From Siderastrea radians (Eukaryota; Cnidaria; Anthozoa; Scleractinia; Rhizangiidae), in NCBI GenBank assembly GCA_964017195.1, contig OZ024891.1:8269494-8333493 (forward strand): 64,000 nt of DNA. The letters are read 5' to 3'. Positions 46,001 through 57,242 of the stretch are shown here, piece after piece. The first letter of the stretch is position 1, and the number at the start of each line of letters is the position of its first letter. The notes beneath the pieces were generated by a model that did no database searches, was not told the origin of the DNA, and was given only the letters and a program-made list of their open reading frames with translations. A program made the position numbers and the translations under genes.

Positions 46001-46294
46001 TCGGCTACTTGGTAGTTCCGGATGCCTTACGAGACCTTACGATAATTATACAGAGGTCACATTTGATGACCTTTGATGTTTTTAGTCTTAATAAATCGTC
46101 CGGAGGTCTCGCGTCTCAAAATCACGTAGAATAAAATGGTGAAATCACGAATATCGGTTGTTAATTCAAGCTCTTCACGTGTCACGTGAAACCTTCCGGT
46201 CACGGGTCACGAAGAATAAATTTATTACATTCACGTTTCACGGAAAATAAAGTCAGCTAATCGCGCGTCACGAGAATCCCTGTACGACTCTCTA
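40019..46294 (-). mobile_element. 6.3-kb element flanked by TTAA, with its own gene
   Basis: The left end GAGGGTCGTACAATGG and the inverted right end TAGAGAGTCGTACAGGG lie inside TTAA at 40015-40018 and 46295-46298. The right duplication arm holds the empty site with a single TTAA (near 57985, in inverse), which confirms insertion. Subterminal stretches (40060-40125 and about 46130-46275) are rich in ATCACG or CACG words. The element contains one long minus-strand gene and nothing like a known piggyBac or Kolobok transposase by eye. Confidence 0.8.
40254..45823 (-). pseudogene. Multi-exon gene of unknown function with Cys-rich and NHL-like regions, decayed
   Basis: Exons 45823-45481, 45010-44777, 44438-44313 and 44211-44013 join in frame, with matching phases, to a long last exon from 43702 to the stop at 40254. 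In order: about 300 residues of leader with CGLC; an acidic stretch; a Cys-rich region (CHCC, CQAC, CNTC); VCLPDAVHVGKSLKC and a Ser/Leu-rich helix; a beta-rich region with an NHL-like AGTGKEG..FAQPMGICVE repeat; VENLHAVGHFKDQF and WSAYYFTHDKSYYPV; and an acidic tail. The last exon is broken by frameshifts at the T run 42331-42336, near 41455 and near 41260, and by a stop at 41090-41088. I recall similar uncharacterised proteins in cnidarian gene sets. Whether it encodes the element's transposition function is unknown. Confidence 0.65.
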
Positions 46295-47926
46295 TTAATG
46301 TAGTTGGAAAGAGCATAGTCTTAAACCAAATATGCTGATTCGTTTTTACATTTATATTAAAACCTCACAAAACAGGGGATTACTAAAAGTTTCAGGTTCA
46401 TTTTTTATTTCGTTTTTTAAAAAGAAAAAGTAATAACGGTCGTTTTTGAATAACTTAGAAATTTTTCTCCAATATGACTGGGAGAAATTAAGCATTTATT
46501 GAACTTAATGCAGTTTTAAAGTGATTCGATATAGTCCATGCGCTCTGGTCACGTGACCAACGACGTCACAACAATAAGGTTACCATGGACGTTACTTTCA
46601 TGTGAAGTTCTATTAACCAGCCGAAGTTTGCTTCTCTCTGCCTTAGACTGCCATAGCTACAGACTCCTTACCAGTCCCCTGGGAAATGCTGCTGTACAGG
46701 GCCACCTTAACTTTCAAATGCCAGATGTAAACTGGCAATTTCCAAATTGCTCATTCCAGTGACCATCAGGCTACGTTATCTGCTTTTGAATCAATAGAAG
46801 CCTGTTCTTGCAGTGAGCTAAAACATCTTTTATTGCCACAGTCACGTGACTGATGACGTCATCACCGTGACATTGATATGAGGGATAACTTTCACGCAGG
46901 TGTAAATACCACATGGTACAGCGTCCTCTTCGACCACAAGTTAACTAAGTTATTTAGCATTGAAAAATTTTCAGGTGCATAGCATGCTGGGAAGGTTCTT
47001 ATTATAATTATAATATTGTTTTTAATTATTGTTATTAAGCATTTTTTTTTCATTGAAGTCCCTTTTTAACAACTGACACCGTTACTTTTTGTCATCCTTC
47101 ACATCCTGGCTGTTTCTATATCCTATCCTTGAACTCAGAGAGTTTCTCAGTAACCTTCGTGGAAGTGTTTCTGTCAGATTGGATGGCCATGTTGTAATCA
47201 CAATATCACAATATCTTGTTGTCGATTGTTCAAAAAATAATTTTAAGAAATAGACTAGTCCGCAGGACTCGACTTAAGCCATGTAATTTATTCCCATGTT
47301 TAGCGATTAGCGCTGAACCTATCTTGCAATTTCATTTTCGAATCTAATGTGACACATGATAAAAGGGCTTTTTCGGAGGCTGTTTCCAGCGTCTGGTGGT
47401 GGCCCTGGTTGTTTGTTTTTGTTTTTGTTTTTGTCTTGTTTTTATTTTTTGCAATCTGAAACCGTTGTTCAAACAAAACGAAGACATTTCATCGTGTTTA
47501 TGTGACAAAATTCTAGCGAATTTTTTAAGCCATTTTGGCAGCCTTGGCCAGGGGTTCTCCAATCCTGTCATTTTGAATCTGTCACGCTCTCAAGAGGCAA
47601 AACTGATCTGATACTTAGTTACCATGACAATTATGACGTAGGCGGTGCCACCGGATGTGGATACACTTCAACTAAATGCTGCCAATATCACGTACAGAGC
47701 CTTTCCACGAAAAAATATAAAAATACTGCACGTATTTCGAGGAATGCAAGTATTCTGTCTAATGCTTGCCGGCTTTCGATGATTTATTTCTCGCTTAACA
47801 TCGCCGTGTTTACAAAGCTTGGAGATGACTTCGAGTAAAAAGAAACCTTAAATAAATATGCCATTAAGTCACTTAACGGAAAGAAATTCAGCGGGCGTAG
47901 ATGTTATCAGAAAACTCCTAATGCAA

Positions 47927-48281
47927 GGCATGCTGTATTTCGAGGACTGGACTGCACTGGACTGGACTGAACTGGACTAGTAAAACGCGGACTAGTAAAA
48001 CGCAGACTTGTAAAACGCCGCGGCACTACACAGAGCTCTGAAGAGTTATGCGTCATCAATAATAGTAAAGAATTTATAGGGTTCAATGTCAGGCGCTTCC
48101 CCAAACTATGTAAACGTCAACAGGAATATAATATAGTCCTCGTTTTACTAGTCCACGTTTTACTAGTCCTCAATTTACTAGTCCGCGTTTTACTAGTCCG
48201 CGTTTTACTAGTCCGCGATTTACTAGTCCGCGTTTTACTAGTCCAGTCCAGTTCAGTCCAGTCCTCGAAATACAGTATGCC
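47927..48281. mobile_element. 355-base Mutator-like MITE
   Basis: The ends read GGCATGCTGTATTTCGAGGA and, inverted, GGCATACTGTATTTCGAGGA. The 9-base duplication CTAATGCAA lies at 47918-47926 and 48282-48290. The interior carries CAGTCCAGTC steps and repeats of the 15-base unit CGCGTTTTACTAGTC. Confidence 0.85.
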
Positions 48282-48290
48282 CTAATGCAA

Positions 48291-48780
48291 ATGAAAGGCG
48301 TCTGCGCGATGTTTTTGGGTTGCTGTATAAAACTTAACCGCAAGCGTAAATAGGATGTTTTTGCAGTCCACCTACTAAAATACATTTGCCAATGAAGCTT
48401 AGTTTTGATATTTGTTTGTTAAGATTTTAGTAAATATAACGTAATCAAGCCATTTACAGATCAGTCTTAACACGGACTCATTCCGCAATCAGAACGGATA
48501 ACTCTATAACCAGACTCAAGTTAGAAAACGAATCCATTGTTCAGATATACGATGTTTTAATAACCTGCAATGTTTGAATTAGTTTCTGGTCTCTGACAAA
48601 GCAATTCTTAGCTGAAAATTCGTACAATGGGCACATCAGACAACAATGATCGATGTTGGCCAAAAGCGAATTGCATGTTGCGTGACAATTGAAAGGACCA
48701 GGAAATGACTGTCAATATTTGCTTTTGTTATGACAGCTTTTCTTTCTTTCTTTCGTTCCTTCTTTAATTTAATAATAATA
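48291..48780. other. No recognisable feature
   Basis: Short frames only, apart from a CTTT-rich and AAT microsatellite lead-in at the right edge. Confidence 0.4.
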
Positions 48781-48786
48781 ATAATA

Positions 48787-49107
48787 ATAGACAAGTAAAA
48801 ACGAACGATATAATTTCCCGACGTTTCGGCGACTTCATGACGCCATTTTCAAGGGTCAAATGAGAATTAACTAAATGCGAGTTCAAGAGTTATAACTCAA
48901 ATTTACATAGCGGAGGTGGCTACACAAATACTTTGGCACGGATAGATTCTATCCGTGCCAAAGTATTTGTGTAGCCACCTCCGCTATGTAAATTTGAGTT
49001 ATAACTCTTGAACTCGCATTTAGTTAATTCTCATTTGACCCTTGAAAATGGCGTCATGAAGTCGCCGAAACGTCGGGAAATTATATCGTTCGTTTTTACT
49101 TGTCTAT
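48787..49107. repeat. Perfect 321-base palindrome
   Basis: Two 160-base arms, identical by eye, are inverted about one central base at 48947. Each arm contains CGACGTTTCGGCGACTTC and GCCATTTTCAAGGGTC, words I associate with the ends of Penelope-like elements. AAT microsatellites flank both sides. The absence of mismatches implies a very recent event or an assembly artefact. Confidence 0.85.
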
Positions 49108-49123
49108 GTATAACTAAATCATT

Positions 49124-49176
<53 letters not shown>

Positions 49177-49282
49177 CAACAACAACAACCTTTCAGGTTC
49201 AGTTCTCCATGAATTAAAACAAGAATCACGATAGTGCCATTCTTTATTCATGATTTGAAGTATTAAAATATCTATCCTGTGC

Positions 49283-50159
49283 GGCATACTGTATTTCGAA
49301 GACTGGACTGGACTGGACAGGACTAGTAAAACGCGGACTTGTAAAACGCCGACTTGTAAAACGCGGACTTAGTATTAGTATTATTGTATATGTTTCTGTT
49401 CACCGTAGTTTGGGGGTTGTTGTTCTCGATCGTGAAATTTGAAAATTTCAACTAATTACATTTGCTAGCAAGTTATAGATAAGGTTGTTGTAAATCAGAA
49501 TTTCAATCATGAAGTATTGGAAGGATGAGGTGCTGTTTATGACAAACACCCCAATTTTCAGATTTTGTTTTACAGCTTTGCATTTATGGGATGAAATACC
49601 ATGTGGGATTTAATGGTACTGGCTCTAAGTATCCTTGTGACTTCAGTTTTTATTGATTTAAAATGCAGCAACATTTGTTCGTAGCAATGCGTTTATAGGA
49701 TGAGATGACATGCCAGGTCTGGCTCTTAGTATTATTATATATGTTTCTGTTAGAAATCATGATAACTTGATTATCAGGTCACTTGAGAAGTTCTTTAAAT
49801 GAGAGATTATCGTTTAAATAAAGAGGAATACTTTGTTGCGTTTTACTAGTCCGCATTTTACTAGTCCGCGTTTTACAAGTCCGTATTTTACTAGTCCGCG
49901 TTTTACAAGTCGGCGTTTTACAAGTCGGCGTTTTACTAGTCCGCGTTTTACAAGTCCGCGTTTTACTAGTCCGCGTTTTACTAGTCCGCGTTTTACAAGT
50001 CCGTATTTTACTAGTCCGCGTTTTACAAGTCCGCGTTTTACAAGTCGGCGTTTTACTAGTCCGCGTTTTACAAGTCCGCGTTTTACTAGTCCGCGTTTTA
50101 CTAGTCCAGTCCAGTCCAGTCCAGTCCAGTCCAGTCCAGTCCGTCAGATACAGTATGCC
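49283..50159. mobile_element. 877-base Mutator-like MITE with 15-base tandem array
   Basis: The ends match the 355-base element (GGCATACTGTATTTCGAAGA and inverse), and the 9-base duplication ATCCTGTGC lies at 49274-49282 and 50160-50168. About 18 copies of the 15-base unit CGCGTTTTACTAGTC fill 49838-50105. The Thr/Ser/Pro repeat frame there is not a gene. Confidence 0.85.
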
Positions 50160-50191
50160 ATCCTGTGCGAATTTTGGGGATGCTTTTTATG

Positions 50192-50323
50192 GGCATACTG
50201 TATTTCGAGGACTAGACTGGACTGGACGGGACTGGACTAGTAAAACTCGGACTGGCAAAATGGGAACTAGTAAAACGCAGACTTGTAAAACGCGGGATAG
50301 TAAAACGCAGGAAAATACAGTCT
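50192..50323. mobile_element. Third, damaged copy of the same MITE
   Basis: It starts GGCATACTGTATTTCGAGGA and runs through GACTAGTAAAAC-like units to a decayed right end (AAAATACAG). It lies 24 bases after the duplication of the previous copy. Confidence 0.65.
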
Positions 50324-51178
50324 CAGAAGAGTGCAGTGGTCGCAACTAAAGCTGGTCTTCTCGTAAGCGACCACGTGGTAAAACAATAGAGGGTGGTCGC
50401 TTACTATGATCACTCATAGTACTGTAGCAAAAGAACTTCTCAAGTGACCTGATAATCAAGTTATCATAATTCCTAACAGAACAATAATACTGACAGCCAG
50501 TAATAAAGATCCGACATGTCATGTCGTCCTTTAAAAGCACCACAAACAAATGTTGCTGAATTTAACATCGATAAAAATTAATTTGTTGAATCGAATCTTG
50601 AAATTCCAAATTTTCACTTGGCCAGCCAAACATATAACTCTTACAATATTTCTGTTTTTCATCCTTGCTTTCCGTCACGCAACATGTCCATCGAGCAGTT
50701 TGTACCTTTAGATACTCTTTTTACATTCCCATAAACGAACAATTTACTTTCCAGCAACAATTTCAATCCCCCTGTTACTTTATCTCCTTGCCATTACCGC
50801 CAATTATTCCAGGTTATGGAACCACAACTGGCATTAGGAATCTTGATGTAAAGTAATGTCTTACGTATATTCTTTCACCGTCTTTGGGGGTTGTTGTTTT
50901 CGATCATGAAATTCGCAAATTTCAAGTTATATGGGGCCAGCAATTCGGAAGGTCCGGTGTCAAAATAAAGCCTTGTCAGTCAAACAGAACGAACTGATCG
51001 GAAAATCAACAAAACACAGCAGTTTCGAAACTTCAATACCGTATTTCTCAATACCTTTTGAAAGTAACATTTTGTTCAGAGAGCTAGTATGTAAATTCAC
51101 AATAGCTGACTTACAGTTTTTCGTCCTTCTTTCGCCTCAACTTCCCCGTGAGGAACAAGCTCAAAAGATTCACAAGAT

Positions 51179-51622
51179 GTGCAATGTGTTACGCTTAAAG
51201 AATGCATTAAGCACGTTCACCCACACCTGAAGTCATTAAAAATTGGTCCGGATGAAGCAATTTCTGAAGAAATTGCATTATTTCTGGCAAGGTCGGCAAA
51301 GGCAGGTACAGTTTGTAATTTGACTGAAAAAAGCAACTTTTTCGTAGCGTTCTTTTTCTTAAATAAATTAATGGTTTGTACTAACTGGTTATTATTTCCA
51401 GGGATAGTTACCCCTGAAAGGTCACACTCGGAGATGACTATATGCCCTCACCACCGTGAAAAGTATGGCCTTCGCTGGAGAAGTGGAAAGGGGAGATGCT
51501 CTGTCCCCAGTGACGTGGCAGAGCATGAATCTCCAACAACGAAAGGAGATCGCGGAATGAATAGTGCAGAATCGTCATTCATTTCAATCACAGTGGGCGA
51601 ATTTCATCCTGTGGGATCTCGT
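51179..51622 (+). pseudogene. Two-exon fragment of an uncharacterised zinc-ligand protein
   Basis: The first piece (about 51181-51304; CIKHVHPHLKSLKIGPDEAI...) ends at a donor-like AG/GTACAG. The second (about 51402-51622) follows the acceptor TTATTTCCAG and holds CPHHREKYGLRWRSGKGRC, GDRGMNS and FHPVGSRMG. I recall this CPHHR...KGDRG...PVGS pattern in uncharacterised cnidarian proteins, where a Cys pair usually follows PVGS; it is absent here. No start codon region or further exons are apparent, so I treat it as a remnant. Confidence 0.45.
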
Positions 51623-51653
51623 ATGGGTTAATGCCGCAAGAACTTACTGTTAA

Positions 51654-52425
51654 GTGCAATCTGATTCCCAATGCCCTCTCGCAATGTATGCTGAAGGTGC
51701 TTCACTTAAATATGACCGCATTTTTGCAAAAAGACTATGAAGTTGTTAGTTTTGGAAGAGAAGTTGAGCGAACGTGTACGTTAGTTAAAAGTTTTCCACA
51801 TAGAGAGGAGCGGCTACTAGGAAAGCTCTAGAAACGGGAGGGGGTGGGGATGGGAGGGAGATCCTGGCGCGCGAGCGTTGAGGGAGCACAAACACGACAA
51901 GATGGCCGGAAGGGTTTTCTTGCCTCTCCCAGGTCTCTGTATAAGACGATAAAAAAACTGACGCCCTCAACGAAACCGGCGTTTCTCGACGATACATCAT
52001 GGATCGCCGTTGCGAATTTTGCCACTTTCTTTGCGACGGAACTCTGCCGTTTCGCAACAGCGATGATTTATTGTCGGGAAACGCCGGTTTAGTTGAGGGC
52101 GTTGGTTTGTTTATCGTTTGATACAGAGACTCGGCAATCTGATTCTCAATGTCCTTCCGCGATGTATGGCTGAAGGTGCTTCACTGAAATATAACCACAT
52201 TTTTGCAAAAAGCCTACGAGGTTGTTAAGTTTTGGAAGAGAAGTTCAGCGAACGTGTACATCAGTTAAAAGTTTTCCACATAAAGAGGAACGGCTACTAG
52301 GAAAACTCTAGAAACGGGAGGAGAGGGTAGGGAGGGGAGGGAGATCCTGGCACGCGAGCGTTGAGGGAGCACAAACGCGACAAGATGGCCGGAAGGATTT
52401 CCCGCCTCTCCCAGGTCTCCGACCA
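51654..52425. repeat. Direct duplication of about 285 bases with a MITE between the copies
   Basis: Copy 1 (51654-51936) and copy 2 (52131-52425) both run from GCAATCTGATTC to CTCTCCCAGGTCTC. Between them, 51935-52128 is an inverted-repeat MITE with ends CTCTGTATAAGACGATAA and inverse, and GAAACCGGCGTTTC inside. No gene is seen. Confidence 0.8.
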
Positions 52426-52429
52426 CATT

Positions 52430-53190
52430 TCAGGCTCAAGCCCCCCCCCCCCACCCCCCAGATTTTTTCGAAGTTAAAAAACATTACAATTAATGTGACA
52501 AAAATATATAATTAAACAAATTAATGTGCAACAATCAGTCTTCAATGTCGATGCTAAAAGTACTTTTTTATAATATATTTCACAACCTTTAACAGAGTTC
52601 GACATCTGTTGAGGCACTAGCCGCACCGGGCCAGTGGGTCTTAAAATCTACTAGCCCAGCGCACATTTCAGGCCCACATTCCTTGCGACTGCAGTGTATT
52701 TGCTGCAACCTTTAAGCCCACTGCTGTAAAACAGGTCTAAGGAACAAAATTAATCCAGTGCTAAACGTTACGTAAACGTTTACGAGAGTTAGGTTAAACA
52801 AGTCGTCCAAAAACAAGTCAAAAACAAGTCGTAACTTAGTCGTCGAAATGTTTGAATTTTAACAAACCTTGTAACTTTAAGGATACTTTTGTAAAACGCT
52901 GTAAATCTGGTGAATGCTGCCTACACTTTTGTCGGTGAAAGAGCAAACAGGAAGCAGCCGTCAGTTTTCAACGAAAGATGTCCCATAAAGGTGTCCTTTT
53001 TGACGAAATCGACACAAACTGTGGCATTGTGAACAGTGTTAGTATCTATCCGACATGAATTTTTGTTAACGTCGGTATTTTGACGGGGGTGGAGGGTGGC
53101 TTTGATTAGGCCAAGTTGCTCTCCCCCCCAGTTATTTCAGCCTTGCGATAGCTAGGAACATTGGGGCTCTTTGTGATGTGCACTGGATAA
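52430..53190. other. No recognisable feature
   Basis: A C run at 52440-52460 and short frames only. Confidence 0.4.
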
Positions 53191-53193
53191 TTT

Positions 53194-54705
53194 ATGTTTG
53201 TAGAACACCATGTCACTGCCGTGTGTAAGGCGGGTCTCTATCATCTTCGAAATATTAGTCGCATTAGGAGATACATAAGTCGTCATACTGCTGAAATACT
53301 CATGCTTTTATTATCTCCAGTTTGGATTTTTGTAACTCATTATTTTCAGGATGGTAAAGGGAAGGGGGGGGCGATCACGAATCACGAGCCTAGTTTCGTT
53401 GAAATCAGGAATCACGTATGTTCTTTGAAACATTTCACGAATCACGTATTTAACATACACCATCGCCAAAAAAATATCCTTAATTGACTAATTAATTTGC
53501 TTTGCGTTTACTTTTCAATACACAGTCTTTTAGGGGAGCTACGAGTATGGAAAAAGGGCCTCAAACGCATGAAATATTAATAGATCAAGAGAACGCCGTT
53601 CTTTACACAAAATGAGTCTTTAAAGTGTCCTTTAAGAAACGTAACGCGAACGAGGTGTCTCTCCTAGGCTGAGTGTCGTAGAGATTTTAGTTTGTTCTTA
53701 CCTTCATTAGTAGGACGACAATGCCCTATTTGACAAGGTGATTGCCTTTCCTGATCGAGTGCGAATTGTTTTTGAAAGTAAGTTTATTGCAACCTCATTC
53801 GTCTCTGCTTCCCTCCTTGGCTGTTCATTGTTTTCAGATCAATTTCCATTCCTATCGATAAGATTTAGAAACTCGTGTTTCCACGCCTCCTGGGGTCGTA
53901 AAGAATAGGTCTCAATCCCGCCAACACTGGCAATTTTACTAGACGGGCAATTGCAATGGCGACGCTTTTCCTTAAACCTTTGCTAAACGCAATGTCAGTG
54001 AGACCCTTAAACTGAATTAATTGCTGCTTGAAATTGATAACTTTTTCATGATGCCTTACCTTTCGGTTTGCGAACATTAAACTTTTCTTTATGCAGTGGG
54101 TGGTTGGAGGTTTGTCTGGACTCCGTCGCCAGGAAGAATGACGCTAGAACTCTAACCGTTTTAGCAATAACTGATGTTGTCGCACTCGAGTTGCTGGGCT
54201 CTGAAGACATGTAGACACGTATAGAGTTAATGAGTTAACAATAAGCTAGAGCCATTTAAAATGTATTTGTCTGACTTGTGACATGTTACAGAAACAACAA
54301 CGTTCATCACGTTTATTGACATATTTATTGCTTTACCGGCTCACTGTTGTAGATTGATTTTTAGTAACTAAGTTAGTTTTGGTTTCACGATCATTTTCGG
54401 ACGAAATCACGAATCACGGTCTTTAAAATATGGAGATCACGCATCACGCTAGAATGCAAATTCACCGATCAGGGCGATATTTGAGCTGGTTTCACGTGTC
54501 ACAGGGTAATTTTTGCTCAAATCACGTGGACTACATACCTAATGAAACTCTGAAGAGACTTTAGCATGTTCAAAATGTAGCGGCCAGAATCGTTACGTTT
54601 ACGCCTAAGCGTGAAGAGCGTATAGTTTCTAAGATTCTCTTAATGACCTTTAAATGTTTTAATGGCTTAGCCCCTTCATACTCTAGGGATTGAGTGGAAA
54701 TTTTC
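53194..54705 (+). pseudogene. LINE reverse transcriptase 3' fragment split by an insertion
   Basis: The left part (53194-53350) reads VCKAGLYHLRNISRIRRYIS and, after a one-base shift, SSLDFCNSLFSG. The right part (54538-54705) reads IPNETLKRL, a stop, HVQNVAARIVTFTPKR and ILLMTFKCFNGLAPSYSRD. Together these are the C-terminal signature of CR1/L2/RTE-type LINE polymerases. About 1.2 kb of unrelated DNA interrupts the sense. Confidence 0.65.
53351..54537. mobile_element. 1.2-kb insertion with ATCACG-rich ends
   Basis: It lies exactly where the LINE frame is broken. Both subterminal stretches (53365-53460 and 54390-54530) hold repeated AATCACG and ATCACGAATCACG words, like the ends of the 6.3-kb TTAA element. 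Terminal repeats and a target duplication could not be fixed. A frame at 53865-54077 is not recognised. Confidence 0.5.
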
Positions 54706-55005
54706 GCAAAATTACGACTTATAAAAAGCGTACGAAATATGATCGCCACATCATTATGTACCTCTTTGGGGACACTACGAAGAGGGAAATAAAAACTAAA
54801 AAAAAAAAAATTACAAAGCGAAATGGACCGAGCGTACAATTTGTCCCTTTCAAGACTATATTTTTATTTTGGGTACCGTATCGGCTTATGCAGTACATGT
54901 GTTTGATACCACAGCGCAGTTAATTTATTAAATACAGTAATAATGGTAACATTAATGTAATTGTAGCTTATACCCGATTATTCATACATGACACCAAATA
55001 AGCAG

Positions 55006-57214
55006 TTATTTAATTTGCTTATAGACGATGAACAGAGCACGGGGATCAGGAACATGACTGTCCTGAATGTCAACCAAGATGGCTTTTCTTTTTCCGGTAC
55101 AACCTAGATACAATGCTGGGTAGTGCGCGCTTCTGAACATTTTGAAGCCCCAGTAGTACATATCTTCAAACATCATGCTTTCATCTGCACCTTGCATACT
55201 TCCAACTTCCTAAAATATAGAGCAAGAAAAAAATAGAAGGAGCTTCTAACAGATGTATTATTTATTAGGATCAGGCTTTTATAGACACTGGCAGGCATTT
55301 TTTTTAAGCTATATTTCATTTAATTACTAAATATTTGATTTCGCAGGGTTGGTACCGATACGATCTTCGGCAGGGCTCAAGCTCTGTTTTTCAAGATTGT
55401 TGGAAGAGAATTCCAGAGCTTAAGTTCACGATACAGAAAACTTTTTAAAAAGTATCCAGTGCTTGGTTTTGAGCGTACAAAATTATAGCCAGGTTCTACG
55501 TTTAAAAGCAGTTACGCCATGAATTAGGGTAAATATTTCAGAGAGGTACGTTCTTGGAGTTTCGTGGTTCATAGCTTTATACATCATAGTTGCAGTATGA
55601 TGTTTGCTTTGAATCCCAAGCGTGTCCAACTGAAGCATTTTCAAACTATCAGAAGATCTACTTTCGCAGTCACTTTGAGTAATAATCCTAACCTATCCAA
55701 TGTAACAGTGGGCCCTTATTTGCCCGAATAACATCACACAAGTTGGATAATGGAAGAACCAACGATTTTATATTTACAATTATTAAATCTTCTGTAGGGA
55801 GGAAAGGTATGAGATCAGTATGATTCGACCACTAGAAATTCTTATCTGAAATTATTACTGATTAGAAATTTTTCTAGCAGATCATCTTTGTTTTGTCTGT
55901 AGAAAGACTTCAGTTCTTGTTTTTAAGGAACCTAGTACTCCTTGATTGAATCCTGAAGACAAAGGTTCCATTGCTCAAAGCCTGAGAGGTGGTCCCCCAA
56001 AATTAGGCTGGCAAATGCTGAGAAATTTCCATGAGCAGAACAAATTCGCAAGACCGTAACTGGGGCCGATCAGAATGGCACTGGAGACCAGACTAGATCC
56101 TTTGAGGTTACTTAAGGTGATTGACAAGTGACAAATTCACAGTGCGTGATGTAATTTCCGGCATGAGGAAGATATATGTAAACTCACCGAGGCTACCAGG
56201 TGGGTTTCATTTTCAGCTTTCAGGGCATACTTCTTCGCACTTGTCCAATTCCCTTCTTTAAAGACAAATACAAAGTAGTCTTCTTTGTGCATGGTTGAAT
56301 AAGTCGAAAAGGACGTCAAAACAGCTAAGTGAATTAAGAAATTTGCTATCGTTAGTACAAATGGGAAAAACTATGAGAGAAATCCAAGTCGTCCTTGGAA
56401 TTGATACACTTACGAGGCACTATTTTCTGGATGCCGACAGCAGCTAAGAAATTCAGGAAATAAGGTTCCATTTCAAGAAAATTTTTCGTAAATTTTCAGT
56501 TAAAGAATCCAAACAGACTAAACTGCATTAGCTCACACAAATATCCCTTTGAACTGCCCTGAAGCAAGCCGAGAACCCCTAGGGACTTCTCGGCACTCAA
56601 TGTAACGGTGAGCGAGGATTCTGGCAAATAAAAAGTCACTACACAAGTCCTCAGATATATTGGAGATTTTAATTAGCGCAAAAGTAACGGAAGCCTCATG
56701 CTGATTGATTTTGGTATCATGTTATCCACTGCTTCTCTTATCGTCATTTGAGCATTGGAAGAGGTAGTGCTCTACCTCTAAAACGTACACTATAACAGTA
56801 AGAATGTTTGGCCCTAGAAGGAAACTACATAACAGGGTTCAGTCTAGCTCCGCCAGGAAGAAATAACTGCTTTCGCGAGAGCAAAGGTGGCCATGAATAT
56901 TGCCTGAAAGGTTCTGAATTATCGTTTCACCTAATTAGCATGCAATAGGTATTCCTGTCCTTAACTTTTGTCATCCCTTGAAACTCACTCGTATTGTAAT
57001 ATCCATCCTCCACCCTGGGGTCGCCAGCACTGCTTCCACAAATGATCGCATTGTCGGGACCTCGCTGCAACCAGAATCCATGCGCCATGTTCCAAAACCG
57101 ATATGCCTTACTTAGCTCAATTTTATAATACTTAATGTTACTGTTTGTGGAATGATTAACCGAACGCTTAACAACAGAAGCCTTTTGAGCCGGGACTGCA
57201 TTGTTGTTTGAATT
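55006..57214 (-). CDS. Interleukin-1-family-like beta-trefoil protein (5' incomplete)
   Basis: Exons 57214-56989, 56324-56188 and 55209-55006 join in frame through GT..AG introns (phases 1 and 0), ending in TAA; about 188 residues are covered. The middle reads HGFWLQRGPDNAIICG, then YFVFVFKEGNW and KYALKAENETHLVA. The last exon has MFRSAHYPALYLGC, close to the interleukin-1 family signature F-x-S-A-x2-P-x2-[FYL]-[LI], followed by the expected final strands (ILVDI, ALFIVYKQIK). Length and strand order fit a beta-trefoil. VVKRSV near the front offers a dibasic site. No signal peptide is seen, but the first exon lies upstream of 57214. An FGF-type trefoil is the alternative. The gene model is fairly firm; the family assignment is less so. 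Confidence 0.55.
55360..55640 (-). pseudogene. Possible second LINE 3' fragment, inside the trefoil gene's intron
   Basis: On the minus strand TMMYKAMNHETPRTYLSEIF and later stop-broken sequence resemble the end of CR1/L2-type polymerases. It is short and decayed, and identification is weak. Confidence 0.3.
56414..56471 (-). CDS. Alternative first coding exon of the trefoil gene
   Basis: ATG at 56471 encodes MEPYFLNFLAAVGIQKIVP and ends at a good donor (CTC/GTAAGTG) in phase 1, the phase that the exon at 56324 needs. In-frame stops lie upstream of the ATG, so it would be a separate start giving a protein of about 132 residues. Transcript evidence would decide whether it is used. Confidence 0.4.
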
Positions 57215-57242
57215 CTGTTATGGAAAAAAGTTCGTTGCATTA

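Larger units (their letters stand above)
32500..47040 (+). repeat. Left arm of a large inverted duplication
   Basis: Blocks at about 32500-33000, 34285-38250, 39890-40018 and 46299-47040 match the right arm (57243-61480) in inverse and in the same order. Shared landmarks include CATCAGGTTGATGGAATAAA, CGTAGTCTATGAGAATGGTA and GTGACATTGGTGCCCAGTAC. The arms differ by substitutions and by insertions; the largest left-only block is the 6.3-kb TTAA element. Each insertion has an uninterrupted counterpart in the other arm. Confidence 0.85.

Noticed and set aside
48787..49107. Hammerhead ribozyme in the palindrome
   Set aside because: GCCGAAACGTC resembles the GAAA side of hammerheads in Penelope-like elements, but I find no CUGANGA core at the right distance.
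49833..50240. 135-residue Thr/Ser/Pro repeat protein
   Set aside because: It is the translation of a 15-base tandem array inside a MITE with clear ends and target duplications.
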